DNA of 64,000 nt from Paraburkholderia sp. BL23I1N1 (GTDB lineage Bacteria > Pseudomonadota > Gammaproteobacteria > Burkholderiales > Burkholderiaceae), in contig NZ_RAPV01000001.1 of NCBI RefSeq assembly GCF_003610295.1, forward strand, positions 1-64,000, in the 5' to 3' direction. This document shows, piece after piece, positions 43,537 through 54,130 of the stretch. A program made the position numbers and the translations under genes. Each line of letters opens with the position of its first letter. Positions within the stretch are counted from its first letter, which is position 1. Below the pieces are notes generated by a model, which saw only the letters and a program-made list of their open reading frames with translations, was not told where the DNA came from and ran no database searches.

Positions 43537-44344
43537 ATGGGACAGAAAATTCATCCGACTGGCTTCCGTTTGGCCGTCAGCCGCAATTGGGCGTCGCGTT
43601 GGTACGCGAACAACAACAATTTCGCGGCGATGTTGCAGGAAGACATCGGTGTTCGTGAATACCTGAAGAAGAAGCTGAAAAACGCTTCGGTTGGTCGCGT
43701 CGTTATCGAGCGTCCGGCGAAAAACGCGCGCATCACGATTTATAGCTCGCGTCCGGGTGTCGTCATCGGTAAGAAGGGCGAGGATATCGAGCTGCTGAAG
43801 TCGGAACTGCAACGCCGCATGGGCGTTCCGGTCCACGTCAACATCGAAGAAATCCGCAAGCCGGAAACCGATGCGCAACTGATCGCGGATTCGATCACGC
43901 AACAACTCGAGCGCCGGATTATGTTCCGCCGCGCGATGAAGCGTGCGATGCAAAACGCAATGCGTCTGGGTGCCCAAGGCATCAAGATCATGAGCGCTGG
44001 CCGCCTGAACGGTATCGAAATCGCTCGTACGGAATGGTATCGCGAAGGTCGCGTACCCCCTTCATACGCTGCGTGCTGATATCGACTACGCAACTTCGGA
44101 AGCGAAGACGACGTACGGCATCATCGGTGTGAAGGTGTGGGTCTACAAGGGCGATACGCTCGGCCGCAACGACGCACCGGTGGTTGAAGAAGTCGCCGAA
44201 GAAAAGCGTCCGCGCCGCAACGCACGTCCGGGTGGCGATCGCCGTCCGCGTCGCGATGGTGAAGGTGGTGGCCCGGCAGGTGCACGCCGTGGCGCTCCCC
44301 GTCGTGCTGGCGGTGCCGGCGACGGCGGGAAGACTGGAGAATAA
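43537..44344 (+). CDS. rpsC: 30S ribosomal protein S3, frameshifted as sequenced
   Basis: The 5' part (43537 onward, [20 protein letters not shown]) has the KH domain with [14 protein letters not shown]. At the C-run 44056-44060 the sequence has five C where four give the conserved [20 protein letters not shown]; as written the frame ends at 44079. Removing one C restores a full protein of about 268 residues through [16 protein letters not shown] and a Gly/Arg-rich tail to the TAA at 44344. rpsC is essential and single copy, so this is almost surely a homopolymer error in the sequence. S3 forms the mRNA entry channel. rplP starts two bases later. Confidence 0.95.
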
Positions 44345-44346
44345 CG

Positions 44347-44763
44347 ATGCTGCAACCGAAACGCAGAAAGTATCGCAAAGAGCAGAAGGGTCGTAACACC
44401 GGTATCGCTACCCGCGGCAACGCGGTGTCGTTCGGTGAGTTCGGCTTGAAGGCTGTCGGTCGCGGTCGCTTGACCGCGCGCCAGATTGAAGCGGCACGTC
44501 GTGCAATGACGCGTCACATCAAGCGTGGTGGCCGCATCTGGATCCGCATCTTCCCGGACAAGCCGATCTCGCATAAGCCGGCTGAAGTACGTATGGGTAA
44601 CGGTAAAGGTAACCCTGAGTACTACGTCGCGGAGATTCAACCGGGCAAGATGCTGTACGAAATGGACGGCGTAACCGAAGAGCTGGCACGCGAAGCGTTC
44701 CGTCTGGCTGCAGCTAAGCTGCCGCTCAAGACGACGTTTATCGTGCGTCAGCTCGGCGCCTAA
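44347..44763 (+). CDS. rplP: 50S ribosomal protein L16
   Basis: 138 residues, beginning [42 protein letters not shown] and [21 protein letters not shown] are typical. L16 helps position the A-site tRNA acceptor end. It starts two bases after the rpsC stop, which indicates coupled translation and further supports S3 being intact in the cell. Confidence 0.98.
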   Translation: MLQPKRRKYRKEQKGRNTGIATRGNAVSFGEFGLKAVGRGRLTARQIEAARRAMTRHIKRGGRIWIRIFPDKPISHKPAEVRMGNGKGNPEYYVAEIQPGKMLYEMDGVTEELAREAFRLAAAKLPLKTTFIVRQLGA

Positions 44764-44773
44764 GGAGTAAATG

Positions 44774-44968
44774 ATGAAGGCTTCCGAACTTCACCAGAAA
44801 GATCAGGCCGCGCTCAACAAGGAGCTGACGGACCTGTTGAAGGCGCAATTCGGCCTGCGCATGCAGCTCGCGACCCAGCAGCTCACGAATACGAGCCAGC
44901 TGAAGAAGGTTCGTCGCGACATCGCTCGTGTGCGGACCGTCCTGACTGAGAAGGCGAACCAGAAATGA
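44774..44968 (+). CDS. rpmC: 50S ribosomal protein L29
   Basis: 64 residues, two-helix protein at the tunnel exit beside L23. Of the adjacent ATGs at 44771 and 44774 I use the second ([20 protein letters not shown]), matching relatives. The core reads [20 protein letters not shown]. It overlaps rpsQ by four bases (ATGA). Confidence 0.95.
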
Positions 44969-45237
44969 ACGATAGCGTAAAAACCTCGCTCAAGCGGACG
45001 CTGGTCGGCAAGGTCGTCAGCAACAAGATGGACAAGACGGTCACCGTGCTGGTTGAGCACCGCGTGAAGCACCCGATCTACGGCAAGTACGTTGTGCGTT
45101 CGAAGAAGTACCACGCGCACGACGATGCGAACACGTACAACGAGGGTGACCTCGTTGAAATCCAGGAAACGCGTCCGATTTCGAAGACGAAAGCTTGGGT
45201 TGTGGCTCGCCTGGTCGAGGCTGCTCGCGTCATCTGA
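44965..45237 (+). CDS. rpsQ: 30S ribosomal protein S17
   Basis: 90 residues, an OB-fold primary 16S-binding protein. [20 protein letters not shown] and the [18 protein letters not shown] loop are characteristic. Last gene of the S10 operon here; a 290-bp gap with a strong hairpin follows. Confidence 0.98.
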
Positions 45238-45291
45238 CGCCGCAAAGTTGTAGAAGTAGTTGAAATCGCAGTAAGTTTCGCTTGCAAGACC

Positions 45292-45335
45292 GAGATTATC
45301 AGTTATAATCTCGGTCTTCCCTCTTTTATGGGAGC
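45292..45335 (+). promoter_or_regulatory. Hairpin terminator overlapping the spc promoter
   Basis: AAGACCGAGATTAT (45296-45309) and ATAATCTCGGTCTT (45315-45328) form a perfect 14-bp stem with loop CAGTT, followed by CCCTCTTTT. The same bases contain TATAAT at 45314-45319 and TTGCAA at 45292-45297, 16 bp apart. One element could therefore end S10 transcripts and start spc ones. Confidence 0.7.
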
Positions 45336-45527
45336 CCCGTCGCGGGCGAAGTTGGTGGGGGAAGCGGTTCAGGCGCCAGTCTGTTCCGAAGGATTCACCG
45401 GATTGCGATGGCGGGTTTCGTTTGCCGTCGCTGCTGTTCATACCCAAGCAGCCGATTGGCTGACGGGACCAAGACTGACCGGGTACGCCATGGTGGTGTG
45501 ACCGGATTAAGTTGGGATAGATAAACC

Positions 45528-45896
45528 ATGATCCAGACCGAAACTCGGCTTGAAGTGGCCGACAACACCGGTGCGCGTGAAGTCATGTGCATCAAGGTTC
45601 TCGGCGGCTCGAAGCGTCGTTATGCCAGCATTGGCGACATCATCAAGGTGACCGTCAAAGAAGCAACGCCGCGCGGGCGCGTGAAGAAAGGCGAAATTTA
45701 CAACGCCGTGGTGGTTCGCACCGCCAAGGGCGTGCGCCGTCAGGACGGCTCGCTGATCAAGTTCGATGGCAATGCTGCAGTGCTGTTGAATGCCAAGCTC
45801 GAACCTATTGGCACCCGTATTTTCGGGCCTGTTACGCGCGAGTTGCGCAGCGAACGATTCATGAAGATCGTTTCGTTGGCACCTGAAGTGCTGTAA
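45528..45896 (+). CDS. rplN: 50S ribosomal protein L14
   Basis: 122 residues. L14 lies at the subunit interface and is the target of RsfS silencing. [20 protein letters not shown] and [20 protein letters not shown] are family marks. First gene of the spc operon, about 200 bp after the terminator/promoter element. Confidence 0.98.
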   Translation: MIQTETRLEVADNTGAREVMCIKVLGGSKRRYASIGDIIKVTVKEATPRGRVKKGEIYNAVVVRTAKGVRRQDGSLIKFDGNAAVLLNAKLEPIGTRIFGPVTRELRSERFMKIVSLAPEVL

Positions 45897-45905
45897 GGAG
45901 TCGCG

Positions 45906-46214
45906 ATGAACAAGATTCGCAAAGGTGACGAAGTTATCGTCATCACCGGCAAAGATAAAGGCAAGCGCGGCGTCGTGCTGTCCGTTGGCGAAGGCAAAGT
46001 CATTGTCGAGGGTATCAACCTCGTCAAGAAGCACGTCAAGCCGAACCCGATGAAGGGTACGACGGGTGGCGTGGAAGCCAAGACGATGCCGCTGCAAATT
46101 TCGAACGTCGCATTGGTCGACGCGAATGGCAAGGCGTCGCGTGTAGGCATCAAGGTCGAAGGAGACAAGAAGGTCCGTTTCCTTAAGACGACCGGTGCTG
46201 TGCTGAGCGCCTGA
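45906..46214 (+). CDS. rplX: 50S ribosomal protein L24
   Basis: 102 residues with a KOW motif near the start ([20 protein letters not shown]). One of two assembly initiators of the 50S. Nine bases after rplN, with AAGGAG upstream. Confidence 0.98.
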   Translation: MNKIRKGDEVIVITGKDKGKRGVVLSVGEGKVIVEGINLVKKHVKPNPMKGTTGGVEAKTMPLQISNVALVDANGKASRVGIKVEGDKKVRFLKTTGAVLSA

Positions 46215-46231
46215 CGCTGCGGAGTAAAAAA

Positions 46232-46771
46232 ATGGCTCGTTTGCAAGAGTTTTACAAAGAGAAGGTTGTACCCGGCCTCATCGAGAAGTTCGGTTACAAG
46301 TCCGTGATGGAAGTGCCGCGCATCACCAAGATCACCCTGAACATGGGTCTTGGCGAAGCGGTTGCTGACAAGAAGATCATCGAAAACGCCGTTGGCGACC
46401 TGACGAAGATCGCAGGCCAGAAGCCGGTGATCACGAAGGCACGCAAGGCAATCGCTGGCTTCAAGATCCGTCAGGGCTATCCGATCGGTGCAATGGTCAC
46501 GTTGCGTGGTCAGGCAATGTACGAATTTCTGGACCGTTTCGTGACGGTTGCGCTCCCCCGTGTGCGTGACTTCCGTGGCGTGTCGGGTCGTGCATTCGAT
46601 GGTCGCGGCAACTACAACATCGGTGTGAAAGAGCAGATCATTTTCCCCGAAATCGACTACGACAAGATCGACGCACTGCGTGGGCTGAACATCAGCATCA
46701 CGACAACTGCGAAGACCGACGACGAAGCAAAGGCTCTGCTCGCCAGCTTCAAGTTCCCGTTCAGAAACTGA
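46232..46771 (+). CDS. rplE: 50S ribosomal protein L5
   Basis: 179 residues, 5S-RNA binding protein of the central protuberance. [20 protein letters not shown] and [20 protein letters not shown] are diagnostic. 17 bp after rplX. Confidence 0.98.
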   Translation: MARLQEFYKEKVVPGLIEKFGYKSVMEVPRITKITLNMGLGEAVADKKIIENAVGDLTKIAGQKPVITKARKAIAGFKIRQGYPIGAMVTLRGQAMYEFLDRFVTVALPRVRDFRGVSGRAFDGRGNYNIGVKEQIIFPEIDYDKIDALRGLNISITTTAKTDDEAKALLASFKFPFRN

Positions 46772-46778
46772 GGTTACC

Positions 46779-47084
46779 GTGGCTAAACTGGCACTGATCG
46801 AACGTGAAAAGAAGCGTGCTCGCCTGGCCGCTAAGTACGCTCCCAAGCGTGCTGAGCTGAAAGCGATCATTGGCGATATGAGCAAGTCGGACGAAGAGCA
46901 TTACGTAGCACGTCTTGAACTGCAACAACTGCCGCGCAACTCTAACCCGACCCGTAAGCGCAATCGTTGCGCAATTACCGGTCGCCCGCGTGGCACGTTC
47001 CGTAAATTCGGGCTGGCGCGTAACAAGATTCGCGAAATCGCGTTCCGCGGCGAGATCCCTGGCCTGACCAAGGCGAGCTGGTAA
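46779..47084 (+). CDS. rpsN: 30S ribosomal protein S14
   Basis: 101 residues from a GTG start at 46779, preceded by GAGG. It is the long, zinc-free type: the C-terminal segment reads [20 protein letters not shown] with a single Cys, not the CxxC pairs of the short form. It binds the 30S head near the decoding site. Seven bases after rplE. Confidence 0.97.
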   Translation: MAKLALIEREKKRARLAAKYAPKRAELKAIIGDMSKSDEEHYVARLELQQLPRNSNPTRKRNRCAITGRPRGTFRKFGLARNKIREIAFRGEIPGLTKASW

Positions 47085-47098
47085 TAGGAGAAACGTAA

Positions 47099-47494
47099 AT
47101 GAGCATGAGTGATCCTATCGCCGATATGCTGACTCGCATCCGCAATGCGCAGATGGTTGAGAAAGTTTCGGTGACAATGCCCTCGTCGAAAGTCAAGGTT
47201 GCGATTGCGCAGGTCCTGAAGGACGAAGGCTATATCGATGATTTCGCAGTGAAGTCCGAAGGTGCGAAGTCTGAATTGAACATCGTGTTGAAGTACTACG
47301 CTGGCCGTCCGGTGATCGAGCGCATTGAACGCGTTTCGAAGCCTGGTCTGCGTGTGTACCGCGGCCGTAACGACATCCCCGTGGTCATGAATGGCCTCGG
47401 CGTGGCAATCGTGTCGACGCCTAAGGGCGTGATGACGGACCGTAAAGCACGTGCAACGGGCGTTGGCGGCGAAGTCATCTGCTACGTCGCTTAA
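47099..47494 (+). CDS. rpsH: 30S ribosomal protein S8
   Basis: 131 residues, [20 protein letters not shown] start. In E. coli S8 represses the spc operon by binding near rplE; whether that holds here was not assessed. The C-terminal SLRPRY-type loop is replaced by [20 protein letters not shown], normal for betaproteobacteria. AGGAGA lies upstream. Confidence 0.97.
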
Positions 47495-47512
47495 GGCCGA
47501 AAGGAGAGAAAC

Positions 47513-48043
47513 ATGTCTCGAGTAGGTAAAAGCCCGATCGCGCTGCAAGGCGCAGAAGTGGCCCTTAGCGACGAACGCATTACCGTCAAGGGCCCGCTGG
47601 GTACGATTTCGCAGGCTGCAAACAGCCTCGTGAAGGTGGTGAACGACAACGGCACGCTGAAGTTCGAGCCGGTGGACGAAAGCCGCGAAGCGAATGCGAT
47701 GTCGGGCACGATGCGCGCACTGGTTGCGAACATGGTGAACGGCGTGACGAAGGGTTTCGAGCGCAAGCTGACGCTGGTTGGCGTCGGTTACCGCGCACAG
47801 GCGCAAGGCGACAAGCTGAACCTGTCGCTGGGTTTCTCGCACCCCGTGGTGCACCAGATGCCGGAAGGCGTCAAGGCTGAAACCCCGACGCAAACCGAAA
47901 TCGTGATCAAGGGGATCAATAAGCAACAAGTTGGCCAGGTCGCTGCAGAAGTGCGCGGCTATCGCCCGCCGGAGCCCTACAAGGGCAAGGGTGTGCGTTA
48001 CGCCAACGAGGTTGTGATCCTCAAAGAAACGAAGAAGAAGTAA
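47513..48043 (+). CDS. rplF: 50S ribosomal protein L6
   Basis: 176 residues with two related domains. [20 protein letters not shown] begins it and the C-terminal [19 protein letters not shown] is typical. L6 lies near the GTPase-associated centre; gentamicin-type changes are not evident. AGGAGAG stands just upstream. Confidence 0.98.
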   Translation: MSRVGKSPIALQGAEVALSDERITVKGPLGTISQAANSLVKVVNDNGTLKFEPVDESREANAMSGTMRALVANMVNGVTKGFERKLTLVGVGYRAQAQGDKLNLSLGFSHPVVHQMPEGVKAETPTQTEIVIKGINKQQVGQVAAEVRGYRPPEPYKGKGVRYANEVVILKETKKK

Positions 48044-48055
48044 GGGTGCGCAATC

Positions 48056-48421
48056 ATGGATAAGACTCAATCTCGCCTGCGCCGCGCTCGTCAGACGCGT
48101 ATCAAGATCGCTGAGCTGCAGGTCGCGCGTCTCGCCGTGCATCGCACGAACACGCACATCTATGCGCAAGTGTTCTCGCCGTGCGGCACCAAGGTGCTCG
48201 CCAGCGCGTCGACGCTCGAAGCCGAAGTGCGTGCGCAACTGGCTGATCAGACCGGCAAGGGCGGCAACGTCAATGCTGCGACCCTGATCGGTAAGCGCAT
48301 TGCAGAAAAGGCTAAGGCTGCCGGCATCGAATCCGTCGCCTTCGACCGTTCGGGTTTCCGTTACCACGGCCGCGTGAAAGCGCTGGCTGATGCGGCGCGC
48401 GAAGCCGGACTCAAGTTCTAA
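48056..48421 (+). CDS. rplR: 50S ribosomal protein L18
   Basis: 121 residues, 5S-RNA binding. The Arg-rich N-terminus ([20 protein letters not shown]) and the C-terminal [20 protein letters not shown] are diagnostic. 12 bp after rplF and 14 bp before rpsE. Confidence 0.98.
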   Translation: MDKTQSRLRRARQTRIKIAELQVARLAVHRTNTHIYAQVFSPCGTKVLASASTLEAEVRAQLADQTGKGGNVNAATLIGKRIAEKAKAAGIESVAFDRSGFRYHGRVKALADAAREAGLKF

Positions 48422-48435
48422 GGGAAGAATTCGTC

Positions 48436-48954
48436 ATGGCAAAGATGCAAGCGAAAGTTCAGGCTGACGAACGCGACGACGGCCTTCGTGAAAAAATGAT
48501 TTCGGTCAACCGCGTGACCAAGGTTGTGAAGGGTGGCCGGATTCTCGGCTTCGCCGCACTGACCGTGGTTGGCGACGGTGATGGCCGCGTCGGTATGGGC
48601 AAGGGCAAGGCGAAGGAAGTGCCGGTCGCTGTTCAGAAGGCGATGGAACAGGCTCGCCGCAACATGTTCAAGGTGCCGCTTAAGAACGGTACCCTGCAAC
48701 ACGAAGTGCACGGTAAGCATGGCGCATCCATGGTCCTCCTCGCTCCGGCGAAGGACGGTACCGGTGTGATCGCTGGCGGTCCGATGCGCGCAGTGTTCGA
48801 CGTGATGGGCGTGCAGAACGTTGTGGCCAAGAGCCACGGTTCGACGAACCCGTACAACCTCGTTCGTGCAACGCTCGACGGTCTGCGCAAGCAGTCCACG
48901 CCGGGTGATATCGCGGCGAAGCGCGGCAAGTCCGTCGAAGATATTCTGGGCTAA
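48436..48954 (+). CDS. rpsE: 30S ribosomal protein S5
   Basis: 172 residues, decoding-fidelity protein. The spectinomycin loop region [20 protein letters not shown] is wild type in form. [20 protein letters not shown] and the C-terminal SVEDILG complete it. Confidence 0.98.
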   Translation: MAKMQAKVQADERDDGLREKMISVNRVTKVVKGGRILGFAALTVVGDGDGRVGMGKGKAKEVPVAVQKAMEQARRNMFKVPLKNGTLQHEVHGKHGASMVLLAPAKDGTGVIAGGPMRAVFDVMGVQNVVAKSHGSTNPYNLVRATLDGLRKQSTPGDIAAKRGKSVEDILG

Positions 48955-48964
48955 GGTGGACACC

Positions 48965-49147
48965 ATGTCTGATAAAACTGTCAAGGTCCAGCTCGTCAAG
49001 AGCCTGATCGGCACCCGTGAAACGCACCGTGCAACGGTGCGTGGCTTGGGCCTGCGCCGACTCAACTCGGTTAGCGAGTTGCAGGACACGCCGGCTGTGC
49101 GCGGCATGATCAACAAGGTTTCGTACCTCGTTAAGGTCATCAGCTAA
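48965..49147 (+). CDS. rpmD: 50S ribosomal protein L30
   Basis: 60 residues from ATG 48965 ([20 protein letters not shown]). A longer open frame to 48821 is just reading into rpsE and is not the start. The body reads [20 protein letters not shown], the usual L30 signature. Ten bases after rpsE. Confidence 0.96.
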   Translation: MSDKTVKVQLVKSLIGTRETHRATVRGLGLRRLNSVSELQDTPAVRGMINKVSYLVKVIS

Positions 49148-49176
49148 GCGGCTGACCAGGACTCAAGGAGTTGATA

Positions 49177-49611
49177 ATGGAATTGAATAACCTGAAGCCG
49201 GCTGAAGGCTCGAAGCACGCTAAGCGTCGCGTCGGTCGTGGCATCGGCTCCGGTCTGGGCAAGACGGCTGGCCGCGGTCACAAGGGTCAGAAGTCGCGTT
49301 CGGGCGGCTTTCACAAGGTTGGCTTCGAAGGCGGTCAAATGCCGCTGCAACGTCGCCTGCCGAAGCGAGGCTTCACCTCGCTGACGAAGGAATTCGTCGG
49401 TGAAGTGCGCCTCTCCGATCTGGAAAAGCTGCCGGTCGACGAAATCGATCTGTTGGCTCTGAAGCAAGCCGGCCTGGTCGGCGAGCTGATCAAGAGCGCC
49501 AAGATCATCGCGACGGGCGAGCTGAAGCGCAAGGTCGTTGTGAAGGGTCTGGGTGCGACGAAGGGTGCGCGCGCTGCGATTGAAGCAGCCGGCGGCTCTT
49601 TTGCCGAGTAA
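49177..49611 (+). CDS. rplO: 50S ribosomal protein L15
   Basis: 144 residues from ATG 49177 ([20 protein letters not shown]), with CAAGGAG upstream. A TTG two codons earlier is less suitable. The Gly/Arg/Lys-rich N-terminal extension [20 protein letters not shown] inserts into 23S RNA. secY follows after 46 bp. Confidence 0.97.
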   Translation: MELNNLKPAEGSKHAKRRVGRGIGSGLGKTAGRGHKGQKSRSGGFHKVGFEGGQMPLQRRLPKRGFTSLTKEFVGEVRLSDLEKLPVDEIDLLALKQAGLVGELIKSAKIIATGELKRKVVVKGLGATKGARAAIEAAGGSFAE

Positions 49612-49657
49612 CGCGCAAGTTATTTGCCGTCACTAGCATTTGCATCGGAGAAGGTAC

Positions 49658-51004
49658 TTGGCTAACAGTCCGAGTCTCGCAAAACCCGGTCGCAGCGCGG
49701 CGAAGTTTGGCGATCTGCGTCGGCGTGCAGTGTTCCTGCTGCTGGCGTTGATCGTCTATCGTATCGGCGCGCACATTCCGGTGCCGGGTATTGACCCGGA
49801 CCAGCTGGCAAAGTTGTTCCAAAGCCAGTCGGGCGGCATCCTTGGCATGTTCAACATGTTTTCGGGTGGCGCACTTTCGCGGTTCACGATTTTTGCGCTG
49901 GGGATCATGCCGTACATTTCGGCGTCGATCATCATGCAGTTGCTGGCGATTGTCTCGCCGCAGCTGGAAGCGCTGAAAAAGGAAGGGCAGGCGGGTCAAC
50001 GGAAGATTACGCAGTACACGCGTGTCTTTACGGTCCTGCTGGCGACATTCCAGGCGTTCGGCATCGCCGTCGCACTGGAAAATCAGCCAGGCCTCGTGAT
50101 CGATCCGGGGATGGTGTTTCGGTTGACGACGGTCGTGACGCTGGTGACCGGCACGATGTTCCTGATGTGGCTGGGTGAGCAGATCACGGAACGTGGGCTT
50201 GGTAACGGTATCTCGATCATCATTTTCGGCGGTATTGCGGCCGGCTTCCCGAACGCAATTGGTGGTCTTTTCGAACTGGTGCGAACCGGCTCGATGAGCA
50301 TCATCTCGGCGATTATCGTGGTCGCGCTGATTGCTGCTGTGACGTATCTGGTTGTGTTCATCGAACGTGGCCAGCGCAAGATTCTTGTGAACTACGCCAA
50401 GCGGCAAGTCGGTAACAAGATTTACGGCGGACAGTCTTCGCATCTGCCGCTGAAGTTGAATATGTCGGGTGTGATTCCGCCGATCTTTGCATCGTCGATC
50501 ATTCTCTTCCCGGCAACCATCCTGAACTGGTTTAGTTCGGGGTCGCGTACCAGCTGGTTCGCAGACACGTTGCACAACGTGGCCGAAGCCCTCAAGCCCG
50601 GTCAACCCGTGTACGTGTTGCTGTACGCGTTGGCGATCGTCTTCTTCTGCTTCTTCTACACCGCACTGGTGTTCAACAGCAGGGAAACGGCCGACAACCT
50701 GAAAAAGAGTGGCGCTTTCGTCCCAGGCATCCGCCCGGGCGATCAAACTGCGCGATATATCGACCGTATCCTGACGCGTCTGACGCTGGCTGGTGCGATC
50801 TACATCGTGTTTGTTTGTCTGCTGCCTGAATTTTTGGTACTGCGCTGGAACGTGCCGTTTTATTTTGGTGGAACGTCGCTGCTGATCATTGTCGTCGTCA
50901 CAATGGATTTCATGGCGCAGGTGCAGTCGTACGTTATGTCGCAACAGTATGAATCGCTGCTGAAGAAAGCTAATTTCAAAGGCGGCGGCGTCCCGATGCG
51001 TTGA
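49658..51004 (+). CDS. secY: Preprotein translocase channel SecY
   Basis: 448 residues from a TTG start at 49658, chosen because GGAGAAGG (49647-49654) precedes it and relatives begin [20 protein letters not shown] at this point. Ten membrane segments are visible, beginning with [20 protein letters not shown]; the plug region follows ([20 protein letters not shown]). It is the pore of SecYEG in the inner membrane; SecE is encoded at 20.8 kb. The rare start codon may hold SecY output below that of the ribosomal proteins. Confidence 0.97.
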   Translation: MANSPSLAKPGRSAAKFGDLRRRAVFLLLALIVYRIGAHIPVPGIDPDQLAKLFQSQSGGILGMFNMFSGGALSRFTIFALGIMPYISASIIMQLLAIVSPQLEALKKEGQAGQRKITQYTRVFTVLLATFQAFGIAVALENQPGLVIDPGMVFRLTTVVTLVTGTMFLMWLGEQITERGLGNGISIIIFGGIAAGFPNAIGGLFELVRTGSMSIISAIIVVALIAAVTYLVVFIERGQRKILVNYAKRQVGNKIYGGQSSHLPLKLNMSGVIPPIFASSIILFPATILNWFSSGSRTSWFADTLHNVAEALKPGQPVYVLLYALAIVFFCFFYTALVFNSRETADNLKKSGAFVPGIRPGDQTARYIDRILTRLTLAGAIYIVFVCLLPEFLVLRWNVPFYFGGTSLLIIVVVTMDFMAQVQSYVMSQQYESLLKKANFKGGGVPMR

Positions 51005-51012
51005 AAGGACTT

Positions 51013-51231
51013 ATGGCCAAAGACGATGTTATCCAGATGCAGGGTGAAGTCATCGAAAACCTGCCTAACGCTACCTTTAGGGTGAAGCTGGAAAACGGCC
51101 ATGTCGTATTGGGACACATATCCGGCAAGATGCGGATGCACTACATCCGAATCTTGCCGGGCGACAAGGTAACGGTTGAATTGACGCCTTACGATCTGTC
51201 GCGTGCGCGGATCGTGTTCCGGGCGAAGTGA
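51013..51231 (+). CDS. infA: Translation initiation factor IF-1
   Basis: 72 residues, an S1-type OB fold that blocks the 30S A site during initiation. [20 protein letters not shown] and [20 protein letters not shown] are conserved. ATG 51013 follows AAAGGAC; an earlier in-frame start at 51001 overlaps the secY stop and the ribosome site. Many Burkholderia carry a second infA elsewhere; this is the spc-operon copy. Confidence 0.97.
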   Translation: MAKDDVIQMQGEVIENLPNATFRVKLENGHVVLGHISGKMRMHYIRILPGDKVTVELTPYDLSRARIVFRAK

Positions 51232-51251
51232 TTTGAAAAAAGGGTAATATC

Positions 51252-51368
51252 ATGAAAGTGATGGCATCGGTTAAGCGCATTTGCCGCAATTGCAAGATCA
51301 TCAAGCGCAAAGGCGTTGTGCGCGTGATTTGCAGCTCTGATCCGCGCCACAAACAGCGTCAAGGCTGA
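51252..51368 (+). CDS. rpmJ: 50S ribosomal protein L36
   Basis: 38 residues: [20 protein letters not shown] continuing to DPRHKQRQG. The zinc-binding set C11, C14, C27 and H33 is complete, so it is the zinc-containing form. It sits 20 bp after infA and before rpsM, its usual place. Confidence 0.95.
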
Positions 51369-51409
51369 ACGCCGCGCTTTTTGCTGCGCTTTTTGTTTGA
51401 GGAAAAACA

Positions 51410-51775
51410 ATGGCTCGTATCGCAGGGGTTAACATCCCGAATCACCAGCATACCGAAATCGGCCTGACGGCTATTTACGGTGTCGGCCGCACGCGCTCGC
51501 GCGACATTTGCGTCGCTGCTGGTGTGGCATTTTCGAAGAAGGTCAAGGACCTGAACGACGCAGACCTCGAAAAGCTGCGTGAAGAAGTCGGCAAGTTCAT
51601 CGTTGAAGGCGATCTGCGCCGTGAAACGACGATGAACATTAAGCGCCTGATGGATCTCGGCTGCTACCGTGGCGTGCGTCATCGCAAGGGCTTGCCCCTG
51701 CGTGGCCAACGCACGCGTACGAATGCCCGTACGCGCAAGGGTCCGCGTCGTGCAGCGCAATCGCTGAAGAAGTAA
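51410..51775 (+). CDS. rpsM: 30S ribosomal protein S13
   Basis: 121 residues. [20 protein letters not shown] opens it and [20 protein letters not shown] closes it; the C-terminal tail reaches the P-site tRNA. GAGGAA stands upstream. First gene of the alpha block. Confidence 0.98.
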   Translation: MARIAGVNIPNHQHTEIGLTAIYGVGRTRSRDICVAAGVAFSKKVKDLNDADLEKLREEVGKFIVEGDLRRETTMNIKRLMDLGCYRGVRHRKGLPLRGQRTRTNARTRKGPRRAAQSLKK

Positions 51776-51803
51776 GCGGAATTGACAGTTACAGGAAAAC
51801 GTA

Positions 51804-52208
51804 ATGGCTAAGGCTTCGAACAACTCCGCGGCGCAACGCGTTCGCAAGAAGGTCAAGAAGAACGTCGCCGAGGGCGTGGTTCACGTTCACGCGTCGTTCA
51901 ACAACACCATCATCACGATCACTGATCGTCAAGGCAATGCACTTGCTTGGGCAACGTCGGGTGGTCAGGGCTTCAAGGGTTCGCGTAAATCGACCCCGTT
52001 TGCAGCCCAGGTGGCGGCCGAATCGGCTGGCCGCGTGGCGATGGAATACGGCGTGAAGAACCTCGAAGTGCGGATCAAGGGCCCCGGTCCTGGCCGTGAA
52101 TCGGCGGTGCGCGCGTTGCATGGTCTTGGCATCAAGATCACCGCGATCTCCGACGTGACTCCGGTCCCGCACAACGGCTGCCGTCCGCCGAAGCGTCGTC
52201 GTATCTAA
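51804..52208 (+). CDS. rpsK: 30S ribosomal protein S11
   Basis: 134 residues with a conserved core ([20 protein letters not shown]) and the C-terminal [13 protein letters not shown] that lines the platform. An isoAsp-forming Asn-Gly (HNG) is present. A 158-bp gap separates it from rpsD. Confidence 0.98.
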   Translation: MAKASNNSAAQRVRKKVKKNVAEGVVHVHASFNNTIITITDRQGNALAWATSGGQGFKGSRKSTPFAAQVAAESAGRVAMEYGVKNLEVRIKGPGPGRESAVRALHGLGIKITAISDVTPVPHNGCRPPKRRRI

Positions 52209-52366
52209 GACGCTGTTTTCGCTAGCGCCTGTTGCCGTCGGCCTTCGTAAGCCGGCGACCACAGGCTGCTTGCGCTATTGAATTGACTAAGCCCACCGTT
52301 CGACCCAAAGGGTTCGGACTAGCACGAGTGCATGCATTCGTGTGATTAATCATAGAAGGAATCAAC

Positions 52367-52990
52367 GTGGCACGTTATATCGGCCCGAAGGCCAAGCTGT
52401 CCCGCCGTGAAGGCACTGACCTCTTCCTGAAGAGCGCCCGTCGTTCGCTCGCTGACAAGTGCAAGCTTGACAGCAAGCCTGGCCAACACGGCCGCACGTC
52501 GGGTGCACGTACGTCCGACTACGGCACGCAGCTGCGCGAAAAGCAAAAAGTGAAGCGCATCTACGGTGTCCTCGAGCGTCAATTCCGCCGTTACTTCGCT
52601 GAAGCCGACCGCCTGAAGGGCAACACGGGTGAAAACCTGCTGCAATTGCTCGAATCGCGTCTCGACAACGTCGTGTATCGCATGGGCTTCGGCTCGACGC
52701 GCGCTGAAGCGCGTCAGCTCGTGAGCCACAAGGCGATCACGGTGAACGGTGTCGTGTCGAACATCCCGTCGATGCAAGTGAAGTCAGGCGACGTCGTCGC
52801 AGTGCGCGAACAAAAGAAGAAGCAGGCGCGTATTCTCGAAGCGCTGTCGCTGGCTGAGCAAGGTGGTCTGCCGAGCTGGGTCGCTGTCGATTCGAAGAAG
52901 TTCGAAGGCACGTTCAAGAGCAAGCCGGAACGCAGCGACATCGCTGGCGATATCAACGAAAGCCTGATCGTCGAATTGTATTCGCGGTAA
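52367..52990 (+). CDS. rpsD: 30S ribosomal protein S4
   Basis: 207 residues from a GTG start at 52367, after [27 protein letters not shown] begins it; the S4 RNA-binding domain near residues 95-160 includes [21 protein letters not shown]4 is an assembly initiator and, in E. coli, the repressor of the alpha operon. It lacks the zinc-type four-Cys N-terminus. The 158-bp upstream gap may hold its regulatory site; a GC-rich hairpin (GTCGGCCTT / AAGCCGGCGAC) lies near 52236-52262. Confidence 0.97.
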   Translation: MARYIGPKAKLSRREGTDLFLKSARRSLADKCKLDSKPGQHGRTSGARTSDYGTQLREKQKVKRIYGVLERQFRRYFAEADRLKGNTGENLLQLLESRLDNVVYRMGFGSTRAEARQLVSHKAITVNGVVSNIPSMQVKSGDVVAVREQKKKQARILEALSLAEQGGLPSWVAVDSKKFEGTFKSKPERSDIAGDINESLIVELYSR

Positions 52991-53114
52991 TCGGATTAAC
53001 GGCCGGGGCACCCCGATTGCGTTGCGCAAGGGGGCGTCTCGGCTGTTTATTTTCAGGTTGTTACCGGTCAGCCTTATCGGTGTAACGAGCCGAGGGTATT
53101 GAAAAGGAAAACCT

Positions 53115-54092
53115 ATGCAAACCAGTTTGTTGAAGCCCAAGATCATCGCAGTTGAATCGCTTGGTGAGAGCCACGCGAAAGTGGTCATGGAACCGTTTGA
53201 ACGCGGTTACGGCCACACCTTGGGTAACGCGCTCCGGCGCGTGCTGCTGTCGTCGATGATCGGCTACGCGCCGACCGAAGTGACGATCGCGGGCGTCGTA
53301 CATGAGTATTCGACGCTCGACGGTGTGCAAGAGGATGTGGTCAACCTGTTGTTGAACCTGAAGGGCGTAGTGTTCAAGCTGCATAACCGTGACGAAGTGA
53401 CGGTCACGCTGCGCAAGGAAGGCGAAGGCGTTGTCACCGCTGGCGACATCGAACTCGCGCACGATTGCGAAGTGATCAACCCGGATCACGTGATTGCGCA
53501 TCTGTCGAAGGGCGGCAAGCTCGACGTGCAGATCAAGGTCGAAAAGGGCCGTGGTTATGTGCCGGGCAATGTGCGTCGCTACGGCGAAGAATCGGCCAAG
53601 ATCATCGGCCGTATCGTGCTGGACGCGTCGTTCTCTCCGGTTCGCCGCGTGAGCTACGCCGTTGAAAGCGCGCGCGTCGAACAGCGTACCGACCTCGACA
53701 AGCTCGTGATGAACATCGAGACCAACGGTGTGATCTCCCCGGAAGAAGCGATCCGTCAATCGGCGCGTATTCTGGTTGATCAACTGTCGGTGTTCGCTGC
53801 TCTGGAAGGCACCGAAGCTACGGCAGAAGCGCCGTCGCGTGCGCCGCAGATCGATCCGATCCTGCTGCGTCCGGTGGATGATCTCGAACTGACGGTTCGT
53901 TCGGCGAACTGCTTGAAGGCCGAGAACATTTACTACATCGGCGACCTGATCCAGCGTACGGAAAACGAGTTGCTCAAGACCCCGAATCTGGGTCGCAAGT
54001 CGTTGAACGAAATCAAGGAAGTACTGGCGTCGCGTGGTTTGACGCTCGGCATGAAACTCGAAAACTGGCCGCCTGCAGGGTTGGACAAGTAA
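53115..54092 (+). CDS. rpoA: RNA polymerase subunit alpha
   Basis: 325 residues. The N-terminal assembly domain (~1-230) includes [20 protein letters not shown]; the C-terminal domain (~250-315) holds [20 protein letters not shown] and the helix-hairpin-helix [19 protein letters not shown] that binds UP elements and activators. 124 bp after rpsD, and unusually it is followed by a strong terminator before rplQ. Confidence 0.98.
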
Positions 54093-54130
54093 GTCGAGAA
54101 GTAATCTCGGGACAGAACCCGCTGCTGAAC

